Assembly (NCBI RefSeq): GCF_900103195.1
Contig: NZ_FMWU01000002.1
Location: forward strand, 186,001-250,000
Length of the DNA: 64,000 nucleotides
Origin: Methylobacterium sp. UNC378MF
Lineage (GTDB): Bacteria; Pseudomonadota; Alphaproteobacteria; Rhizobiales; Beijerinckiaceae
Direction of reading: 5' to 3'
The position numbers were made by a program, and so were the translations under genes. Of this stretch, positions 57,622 through 64,000 are shown piece by piece (the stretch's first letter is position 1; every line of letters starts with the position of its first letter). The notes below the pieces were generated by a model. That model did no database searches. It was not told where the DNA came from and saw only the letters and a program-made list of their open reading frames with translations.

Positions 57622-58721
57622 TGCGCAGGCTGATCCTCCTCCTCATGGCCGGCCTCAGCCTGTGGCCGGCGCCCGCGGCGGCGACGCGGATCAAGGACAT
57701 CGCCGCGCTCCAGGGCGTGCGCGACAACCAGATTGTCGGCTACGGGCTCGTGACTGGCCTGCAGAGCACCGGCGACACGCTGCGCAACGCGCAGTTCACG
57801 GAGCAATCCCTGCAGTCGATGCTCGATCGGCTGGGCATCAACGTCCGCGATCAGCGGCTGCGGACCCGGAACGTCGCGGCCGTGATGGTGACGGCCAACC
57901 TTCCGGCCTATGTCGAGCCGGGATCGCGGGTCGACGTCTCCGTGAATTCCATGGGCGATGCCACGTCGCTGCGCGGCGGCACCCTGCTGATGACGCCGCT
58001 CTCGGGTGGTGACGGGCAGGTCTACGCGGTCGCCCAGGGTGCCCTCGTGGTCTCGGGCTTCAGCGCCACGGGCCAAGCGGAATCGTTGGTCTCCGGGGTG
58101 GCGACGGCTGCGCGGGTCCCGAACGGCGCCCTGGTGGAGCGCGCGGTCGCCGGCACGTTCAGCGAGCTTCCGGGCATGGCCCTCGAGCTGAAGAACCCGG
58201 ATTTCCACACCGCCGTCCTGATCGCCGACGCGATCAACGCCTACACGCTGCAAAAATACGGGCGGCGCGCGGCGAGCCCGCGCGACTTCCGGACCGTCGT
58301 CCTGTCCCGCCCCGGCCATGTCGGCCGGACGCGGTTCATGGCGGAGATCGGCGAGTTGCAGGTTCAGCCGGACATCCCCGCCAAGGTGGTGATCGACCAG
58401 CGGACCGGCACCGTCGTCATCGGCCGGAACGTGCAGGTTTCCACCGTGGCGGTGACGCACGGCGATCTCACGGTGCGCATCACAGAGACGCCGCAGGTAT
58501 CCCAGCCCGCGCCGTTCTCCGACGGCCAGACGACCGTGGTGCCCCGCACCGATATCGAGGCGGGCGAGCAGATGGCCCGCCTGGCCATCGTTTCGGGGCC
58601 CGACCTCCAGACCCTGATCCGGGGCCTGAACAATGTCGGGATGAAGCCAACGGACGTGATCGCCATCCTCCAGGCGGTGAAGACGGCGGGCGCCCTCCAG
58701 GCGGAGCTCGTGATCCAATGA
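57618..58721 (+). CDS. flgI: flagellar P-ring protein FlgI
   Basis: The 367-residue product is the periplasmic ring subunit in the peptidoglycan layer. It has a signal peptide (cleavage after AAA near residue 21), then ATRIKDIAALQGVRDNQIVG and GYGLVTGLQSTGDTLRN, and the C-terminal LIRGLNNVGMKPTDVIAILQ motif. It overlaps flgA and motE by four bases each. Confidence 0.96.
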   Translation: MMRRLILLLMAGLSLWPAPAAATRIKDIAALQGVRDNQIVGYGLVTGLQSTGDTLRNAQFTEQSLQSMLDRLGINVRDQRLRTRNVAAVMVTANLPAYVEPGSRVDVSVNSMGDATSLRGGTLLMTPLSGGDGQVYAVAQGALVVSGFSATGQAESLVSGVATAARVPNGALVERAVAGTFSELPGMALELKNPDFHTAVLIADAINAYTLQKYGRRAASPRDFRTVVLSRPGHVGRTRFMAEIGELQVQPDIPAKVVIDQRTGTVVIGRNVQVSTVAVTHGDLTVRITETPQVSQPAPFSDGQTTVVPRTDIEAGEQMARLAIVSGPDLQTLIRGLNNVGMKPTDVIAILQAVKTAGALQAELVIQ

Positions 58722-59341
58722 TTTGTCCGGCCCGCGCGCGCCGCCTCGGCGTGAACAGCCCGAATCGCCGGCTTCGTCTCTCCCTCGCGGCGGCTGCCCT
58801 GCTGGCCGCGACCCAGGCGACGGCCGAGCCCAAACCCGGCGATGTCAGCAAGGCGGACGACGGACGACCGACGCAATATTGCGCCGGCATCGCCAATGCC
58901 GCGGCCGACGCCCGCCTCGCTTGGCAGAAGGAGACGCTCACGGCCTTATCCAAGGATATCGAGGTGCGGATCGGCCAGCTCGAGGCCAAGCGCGCCGAAT
59001 ACGAGGATTGGCTGAAGCGCCGGCAGGCCTTCCTGGCCAAGGCCGACGAGAGCGTCACGGCGATCTACGCCAAGATGCGGCCGGATTCCGCGGCGCAGCA
59101 GCTGACCGCCATGGAGAGCGAGGCGGCTGCCGCCATCCTGACCCGTCTCGACGCGCGCATCGCCAGCGCGATCATGAACGAGATGGAGCCCGGCCGGGCG
59201 GCGCGCCTGGCCAACGTCATCACCAACACGCCACCGAAGAACGTGGTGCCGCCCAGGCCCGACGCGGCCGTCAAAGCGCCGCCCGAGCCGCGATCGGACG
59301 CGGGCGGGCGCCGCCCGCAGGACAGCGAGACATCAGGATGA
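58718..59341 (+). CDS. motE: MotE-family periplasmic protein
   Basis: The 207-residue product has a signal peptide (about residues 20-37, SLAAAALLAATQATA), a helical coiled domain, and a MgtE-N-like segment LDARIASAIMNEMEPGRAARL. In Sinorhizobium MotE is a chaperone for the stator protein MotC; no motC is in this window. A Pro-rich tail ends the protein. It overlaps flgI and flgH by four bases each, so it sits inside the operon. Confidence 0.85.
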   Translation: MICPARARRLGVNSPNRRLRLSLAAAALLAATQATAEPKPGDVSKADDGRPTQYCAGIANAAADARLAWQKETLTALSKDIEVRIGQLEAKRAEYEDWLKRRQAFLAKADESVTAIYAKMRPDSAAQQLTAMESEAAAAILTRLDARIASAIMNEMEPGRAARLANVITNTPPKNVVPPRPDAAVKAPPEPRSDAGGRRPQDSETSG

Positions 59342-60036
59342 AGCGACTGGCCGCCATCGCGGCGCTCACGACTCTCGGGGCTTGCGCGACGCCCGTCCAA
59401 GAGATCGGCCGGGCGCCGGCCCTGACGCCCGTGGGATTCGGCATCGATCCGAATCACGATGCGGTGCCGCCGCTGGCGGTCGCGTCGCAGGCGCAGGGCT
59501 ACCACTCGACCTGGGCCCAGCAGAGCGCCGACCTGTTCCAGGACCCCCGCGCCAAGAATGTCGGCGACGTCGTGACCGTTCTCATCGCGATGAACGACAA
59601 GGCGCAGTTCGACAACGCCACCGATCGGTCGCGCGACTCGCGGGCCAAGTCGAGCGTCGATCTCCAGTTCGACCTGTTCGGCCTCACGCCGGAATCGAAG
59701 AACCATTACGAGGTGAACGGCAATTCGTCGACGAAGGGGCAGGGCAGCATCGACCGCAAGGAGCAGCTCCGGCTCTCCGTGGCCGCCGTCGTTACCCACG
59801 TGTTCCCCAACGGCAACCTGCTGATCAGCGGCTCCCAGGAGGTTCGGGTCAACTTCGAGGTCCGGGTCCTCAACATCGCCGGCATCGTGCGGCCGCGGGA
59901 CATCTCCCGGCGGAACACGATCGACTACGACAAGATCGCGGAGGCGCGGGTTTCCTATGGCGGACGAGGGCGCCTCATGGAGGTGCAGCAGCCCGCCGTG
60001 GTCCAGCAGGTCTATGACCTGGTCTCGCCGTTCTGA
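59338..60036 (+). CDS. flgH: flagellar L-ring lipoprotein FlgH
   Basis: The 232-residue product has a lipoprotein signal with lipobox LGAC (Cys16), so it is lipidated and sent to the outer membrane to form the L ring. NVGDVVTVLIAMNDKAQFDN, VVTHVFPNGNLLISGSQEVR and RPRDISRRNTIDYDKIAEA match the family. It overlaps motE by four bases. Confidence 0.96.
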   Translation: MKRLAAIAALTTLGACATPVQEIGRAPALTPVGFGIDPNHDAVPPLAVASQAQGYHSTWAQQSADLFQDPRAKNVGDVVTVLIAMNDKAQFDNATDRSRDSRAKSSVDLQFDLFGLTPESKNHYEVNGNSSTKGQGSIDRKEQLRLSVAAVVTHVFPNGNLLISGSQEVRVNFEVRVLNIAGIVRPRDISRRNTIDYDKIAEARVSYGGRGRLMEVQQPAVVQQVYDLVSPF

Positions 60037-60055
60037 GCCGAAACGGACCTGATCC

Positions 60056-60538
60056 ATGGCGTCCGACGCTGTCTCCCGCCGCGCGCAGCTCCGCTGGCTG
60101 CTGCTGCTCGCACTGCTCACCGCCCTGGCGGTCGGAGCCGGAGGCGTGAGCGGCCTCTACCTGATCGGTCAGGTCGAGAAGGCCGTGGACGAGCGGAAGC
60201 GGGCCGAGGAGGAGAACCTCCAGCGGGTGGTCACCTACGATACGGGTTCCACCGTCACCAGCCTCGGCACCATCGTGACGAATCTGGCGGGCCCCGGTGA
60301 CGTCTGGGTCCGCCTCGAAGCCTCGGTCGTCGTGAAGACCGGGACCTTCGCGAATCCCCAGGCCATGGTCGCCGAGATCCGCCAGGACATCCTCGGCTAT
60401 CTGCGCACCCTGACAGTGGCCCAGATCGAGGGGCCGAGCGGGCTGAGCCACCTGCGCGAGGACCTGACCGAGCGCGTCCAGGTCCGCAGCAAGGGCCAGG
60501 CCCGCGACTTCTTCATCGAAACGCTCGTCGTCCAGTAG
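60056..60538 (+). CDS. fliL: flagellar basal body-associated protein FliL
   Basis: The 160-residue product has a membrane helix at about residues 13-35 and a periplasmic domain whose C-terminal strand reads ARDFFIETLVVQ, the FliL end. It surrounds the stator and aids its function or recruitment. It stands 19 bases after flgH and 58 before fliP. Confidence 0.88.
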   Translation: MASDAVSRRAQLRWLLLLALLTALAVGAGGVSGLYLIGQVEKAVDERKRAEEENLQRVVTYDTGSTVTSLGTIVTNLAGPGDVWVRLEASVVVKTGTFANPQAMVAEIRQDILGYLRTLTVAQIEGPSGLSHLREDLTERVQVRSKGQARDFFIETLVVQ

Positions 60539-60596
60539 GGCGCCGCCTCGGCCCTTCCCGCGGGCATGGCCGAAGAACATCAGGACCGGTCACGCC

Positions 60597-61334
60597 ATGC
60601 TGCGTCGCGTCTTTCTGGCGAGCCCGCTGCTCCTCGTCGCCACGGCTGCGAGCGCCCAGAGCTTCGGCCTCGATCAGGTGCTGCCCCCCGGGAACGGATC
60701 CGTCAGCGGGCGGATGATCCAGCTCATCGCGCTGATGACCGTGCTGTCGATCGCGCCCGGCCTCCTCGTCATGGTGACCAGCTTCACGCGATTCGTGGTC
60801 GCGCTGTCGTTCCTGCGCTCGGGGCTCGGCCTGCAGAGCGCTCCGGCGAATCTGGTGCTCATCAGCCTGTCGCTGTTCATGACCTTCTACGTCATGGGGC
60901 CGACCTTCGACCGGGCATGGCAGGACGGGGTCCGCCCGCTCACCGAGAATCGGATCACCGAGGAGGAGGCCTTCGCCAAGGTGACGGCGCCGTTCCGGGA
61001 GTTCATGCTGGCCCATGTTCGCCCGAAGGACCTCGACACCTTTGCGGAGATCGCGGCAGCGAATCTCCCGCGGGCGCCGGACGGCGGCCGGACCGACCTC
61101 CGGGTGCTGATCCCGGCCTTCATGATCTCGGAGCTGCGTCGCGGGTTCGAGATCGGGTTCCTGATCGCGCTGCCGTTCCTCGTCATCGACATGGTTATCG
61201 CCGTGCTCGTCATGTCGATGGGTATGATGATGCTGCCGCCGACCGTGATCTCGCTACCATTCAAGATCCTCTTCTTCGTCCTGATCGATGGATGGAACCT
61301 ACTTATCAGCGGCCTCGTCAGATCATATTTCTGA
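60597..61334 (+). CDS. fliP: flagellar export pore protein FliP
   Basis: The 245-residue product has a cleavable signal peptide (ending SAQS near residue 20) and four membrane helices, with MLLPMTVLS-like LMTVLSIAPGLLVMVTSFTR, LRSGLGLQ and the C-terminal DMVIAVLVMSMGMMMLPPTV motif. It forms the export pore with FliQ and FliR. It is the last gene before the flagellin promoter region. Confidence 0.96.
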   Translation: MLRRVFLASPLLLVATAASAQSFGLDQVLPPGNGSVSGRMIQLIALMTVLSIAPGLLVMVTSFTRFVVALSFLRSGLGLQSAPANLVLISLSLFMTFYVMGPTFDRAWQDGVRPLTENRITEEEAFAKVTAPFREFMLAHVRPKDLDTFAEIAAANLPRAPDGGRTDLRVLIPAFMISELRRGFEIGFLIALPFLVIDMVIAVLVMSMGMMMLPPTVISLPFKILFFVLIDGWNLLISGLVRSYF

Positions 61335-61453
61335 CCTATTCCGTAAAATCCTTCCCATGAACACAAAAATAATCTTCTTACCGGGCAGGACAAGATAGGT
61401 GTTGACTTTCTTCCGGAGCTTGTCCATTTCAGTCTTGCTGCCGAGCAGATAGG

Positions 61454-61481
61454 CGATCTTGAAACTGAGATTTCAAGATCG
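61454..61481 (+). promoter_or_regulatory. hairpin upstream of flagellin
   Basis: Perfect 11-base arms CGATCTTGAAA and TTTCAAGATCG flank a six-base loop in the 279-base AT-rich gap between fliP and the flagellin gene. It could be the fliP terminator or an operator of the flagellin promoter. No T-run follows on the plus strand. Confidence 0.5.
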
Positions 61482-61555
61482 TTGCCGGCGCTATTCATAG
61501 CAGATTGATCCGTCAAGCCTCGCCGCTCGGATCATAGACATGATGTCGCTCTGCT

Positions 61556-61576
61556 ATGCCGGCGAAAACCCGGCAT
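61556..61576 (+). promoter_or_regulatory. leader hairpin just upstream of the flagellin start
   Basis: Seven-base arms ATGCCGG and CCGGCAT flank the loop CGAAAAC, ending 37 bases before the flagellin ATG. It is probably in the mRNA leader and close to the ribosome binding site AAGGGA (61601-61606). Caulobacter FlbT acts on flagellin mRNA leader structure, so this is a candidate site. Confidence 0.45.
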
Positions 61577-61613
61577 GTCCCACCACCGTGATTTTTTCCG
61601 AAGGGACATCTTT

Positions 61614-62807
61614 ATGTCGAGCCTGTTGACCAACACCGCCGCGATGACGGCGCTCACCACCCTCAAGATCACGAATCAGGATCTGGAGAAGTCCAGCAAC
61701 CGCGTCTCGACCGGCCTGAAGGTGGCGACCGCCGCTGACAACGCTGCCTACTGGTCGATCGCCACCACCATCCGCGCCGACAACGGCTCGCTCGGTGCCG
61801 TGAAGGACGCGATCGGCCTCGGTCTCGCCACCGTCAATTCTGCCATCAACGGCCTTGAGCAGGTCCGGACGACGTTCCTGGATCTCAAGAACAAGCTGAC
61901 CTCGGCGCTGAGCCCGAGCGTGGATCGCAACAAGATCCAGTCGGAAATCAACGCGCGTCAGACCGACCTGCGGACCTCGGCCACCAGCGCGACCCTGAAC
62001 GGCGAATCGTGGCTCTCCACCGATTCGGGCGCCGGCAACTATTCGGCCGACCGCAAGATCGTCGCCTCGTTCAGCCGCGTCCAGGGCCAGATCGCGGTCG
62101 GCACCGTCTCGGTGAATCTCGACGAGACCAAGCTCTACGACGCCAAGGTCTTCACGGGCGCGTCGGCGGGCACGACCGGTGTGACGGTGTCGGGCAGCGC
62201 GGCTGCGACCGCCGCCATCGCCACGCGCAACACGGCCCAGGCGACCTACGACGCTGCAATCGCCGCCTTCAACAACAGCGCCAAAGATGCGGCTGCCGTC
62301 GCGACCCGCGATGCGGCGACCGCCACCTACAATACGGCGATGGCGACTTACCAGAACACCGTCAAGACCACCAACGCGGGCGCAACCGCGGGTGTCGACA
62401 GCAAGGGTGGCCTCCTCGACAAGAAGTACGCCGTCGTGGGCGCCGACGAGAACGGCTTCAATCACGCCTATCTGCTGTCGGTCGACACGATCGACATCGC
62501 GGGCATCCAGAACAGCGATCTCTCCAAGCTGCGCGCCTACGTCAACATGGCCGACAAGGTTCTGACGGGCATCACCGACGTTGCCACCAAGCTCGGCGCC
62601 GTGCAGAGCCTCATCCAGTCTCAGTCGAACTATGTCGACACGCTCATCAAGAACAACGAGAAGAGCATCGGCATCCTGGTTGACGCCGACATGGAAGACG
62701 AATCGACCAAGCTGAAGGCCCTCCAGGTCCAGCAGCAGCTCGGCATCCAGTCGCTCACGATCGCCAACCAGAGCACGCAGCAGATCCTGAGCCTGTTCCG
62801 GTCGTAA
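61614..62807 (+). CDS. fliC: flagellin
   Basis: The 397-residue product is a filament subunit. The conserved N-terminal region starts MSSLLTNTAAMTALTTLKI, then SSNRVSTGLKVATAADNAAYW. The C-terminal half-helix is LGIQSLTIANQSTQQILSLF. The central domain (about 180-265) is Ala/Thr-rich and has a 27-residue tandem duplication: ATR at 203-205 with Lys224, and ATR at 230-232 with Lys251. The ATG at 61614 has AAGGGA seven bases upstream; a farther in-frame ATG at 61575 lacks this. It is a single-gene transcript with double hairpins downstream. Confidence 0.95.
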   Translation: MSSLLTNTAAMTALTTLKITNQDLEKSSNRVSTGLKVATAADNAAYWSIATTIRADNGSLGAVKDAIGLGLATVNSAINGLEQVRTTFLDLKNKLTSALSPSVDRNKIQSEINARQTDLRTSATSATLNGESWLSTDSGAGNYSADRKIVASFSRVQGQIAVGTVSVNLDETKLYDAKVFTGASAGTTGVTVSGSAAATAAIATRNTAQATYDAAIAAFNNSAKDAAAVATRDAATATYNTAMATYQNTVKTTNAGATAGVDSKGGLLDKKYAVVGADENGFNHAYLLSVDTIDIAGIQNSDLSKLRAYVNMADKVLTGITDVATKLGAVQSLIQSQSNYVDTLIKNNEKSIGILVDADMEDESTKLKALQVQQQLGIQSLTIANQSTQQILSLFRS

Positions 62808-62831
62808 GATCGGCCGCTCAGCAGCATCGGC

Positions 62832-62888
62832 ATCCGCCCTACGGGCGGATCGGGGCCGCGCGTCTTCGGGCGTGCGGCCCTCTTCTTT
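62832..62888 (+). terminator. double terminator after flagellin
   Basis: A perfect 8-base hairpin (ATCCGCCC/GGGCGGAT, 62832-62850) is followed by a 10-base stem with one G-T pair (62853-62880) and a T-rich tail, TCTTCTTT. This is a strong intrinsic terminator for the highly expressed flagellin mRNA. Confidence 0.85.
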
Positions 62889-62977
62889 GGGCCGGGTCGT
62901 GCATGACACCATCCCCGGGCAAGATTGATCGGCCAAGCCTAGGCCGAGCCACAGATGTGGAGGCCTGAGTCCCGCCG

Positions 62978-64000
62978 ATGCCCGGTCGCGAGCACATTGA
63001 AAAACTGTGGCACAACATCCTGGAACTCGGTCCGCGGCGCCTGATCGCGCTCGGGCTGGTGGGACTCACCGTGTTCCTCGCGGTGGGGCTGGGGGCCTAT
63101 TATCTCAGCCGCCCGCTCCGCGAGACCCTCTATTCCGGGCTGAGCCGGGACGACGTGAGCCGCATGGGCTCCGCGCTCAAGGAGGCCGGCATCCCGTTCG
63201 ACGTCAGCGCGGACGGCACGGCCCTCCTGGTCAGCTACGGGCAGACCGCGCAGGCCCGGATGCTGCTTGCCGAGAAGGGCCTGCCCCAGAGCGGCAAGGC
63301 GGGCTACGAGCTGTTCAATGATCTCGGGTCCCTCGGCCTGACCTCCTTCATGCAGGACATCACCCGGGTGCGGGCCCTTGAGGGAGAGATCGCCCGCACC
63401 ATCCAGACGCTCAAGGGCGTGAAGGCGGCGCGGGTCCACATCGTGATGCCCGATCCCGGCTCATTCCGCCGCGAGCAGCAGCCCGCCTCGGCCTCCGTCG
63501 TGGTGCGCACGGAGCCTGCCAACGATCCGACGGTGGCGCCCGCTATCCGCCAGCTCGTGGCCGCCGCGATCCCCGGCATGAAGCCCGACAAGGTCACCGT
63601 GCTCAATACGGACGGAACCGTCCTCCTCGCCGGGGACGACACGACCACGGCGCCGGCCGGCCGCTTGGCGAGTCTCGAGCAGGCCGTCAATCGGGAGATC
63701 CAGGACAACATCCGCCGGACGCTCACCCCCTATCTGGGGCCGAACAATTTCGAGGTCAGCGTGGTCACCCGGTTGAACACCGACAAGACCAAGACCGACG
63801 AGACGATCTTCAATCCGGACCAGAAGGTGGAGCGCTCGCTCCGAACCGTGAAGGAATCGGAGAATTCTCAGAACCGCACGCCGCAGAAGCCGACCACGGC
63901 CCAGCAGAACCTGCCCGACCAGCGCGTCCGCGCGGAGGGGAGCGAGAGTTCCAATTCCGAGAGCCAGCGCCGCGAGGAGCTGACCAATTTCGAGATCTCC
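62978..64000 (+). CDS. fliF: flagellar MS-ring protein FliF (partial, runs off right edge)
   Basis: The first 341 codons of FliF are present. A membrane helix spans residues 21-43, and the FliF domain begins YSGLSRDDVSRMGSALKEAG, with LPQSGKAGYELFNDLGSLGLTS and KAARVHIVMPDPGSFRREQQ among the conserved segments. The C-terminal membrane helix and FliG-binding end lie beyond the window. No strong ribosome binding site is evident for the ATG. About 90 bases after the flagellin terminator, it starts a new unit. Confidence 0.93.
   Translation, partial: MPGREHIEKLWHNILELGPRRLIALGLVGLTVFLAVGLGAYYLSRPLRETLYSGLSRDDVSRMGSALKEAGIPFDVSADGTALLVSYGQTAQARMLLAEKGLPQSGKAGYELFNDLGSLGLTSFMQDITRVRALEGEIARTIQTLKGVKAARVHIVMPDPGSFRREQQPASASVVVRTEPANDPTVAPAIRQLVAAAIPGMKPDKVTVLNTDGTVLLAGDDTTTAPAGRLASLEQAVNREIQDNIRRTLTPYLGPNNFEVSVVTRLNTDKTKTDETIFNPDQKVERSLRTVKESENSQNRTPQKPTTAQQNLPDQRVRAEGSESSNSESQRREELTNFEIS

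Overview
The window is high-GC bacterial DNA and reads as an alphaproteobacterium of the Rhizobiales, most likely Methylobacterium or a close relative. Three things point there: a 721-residue methylmalonyl-CoA mutase of the kind used in the ethylmalonyl-CoA pathway, a cyoABCD-surf1 quinol oxidase operon, and a rhizobial-type flagellar cluster with flaF, flbT, motE and an orphan Rem/FtcR-type regulator. This assignment comes from reading the proteins; no database search was run.

Layout. 1-14.1 kb holds housekeeping and metabolic genes: rpsD (S4), a GNAT acetyltransferase, phosphoglucomutase, a Tat-like exported alpha/beta hydrolase, methylmalonyl-CoA mutase, surf1-cyoDCBA (minus strand) and an MFS transporter. 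Convergent junctions carry palindromic intergenic repeats. 14.2-17.5 kb holds a two-gene surface-polysaccharide unit: an unrecognised 347-residue protein and a tandem GT2 glycosyltransferase. tRNA-Val(GAC) with its own terminator follows at 17.8 kb.

17.9-24.4 kb is an accessory-looking stretch. It has a stand-alone SpoT-type HD hydrolase, many small proteins (several preceded by strong ribosome binding sites), a PilZ-like protein, a tandem pair of paralogous coiled-coil proteins, and several perfect inverted repeats. 24.4-31.7 kb returns to metabolism: an SDR protein without the usual YxxxK, an amidase, a class II aldolase, and a LysR regulator divergent from malate synthase G.

31.9-64.0 kb is a large flagellar cluster. 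A minus-strand operon (motA-fliM-orf-fliN-fliG-flhB) supplies the stator, switch and an export gate protein. Plus-strand operons supply rod, hook, ring, export and filament genes: DUF1217-flgF-fliI; flgE-flgK-flgL-flaF-flbT-flgD; fliQ-flhA-fliR-fliJ-like-flgJ-flgN-like-fliL-like; flgB-flgC-fliE-flgG-flgA-flgI-motE-flgH-fliL-fliP; fliC; fliF, which runs off the right edge. A heparinase II/III-family protein sits on the opposite strand inside the cluster, next to the regulator. motB, motC and fliK were not found and presumably lie outside.

The most noteworthy unexplained items are the tandem coiled-coil pair, the heparinase-like protein in the flagellar locus, the repeat-built DUF1217 protein, the structured flagellin leader beside flbT, and the spaced palindrome/direct-repeat element upstream of the polysaccharide genes. 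None is proven to be a new system.
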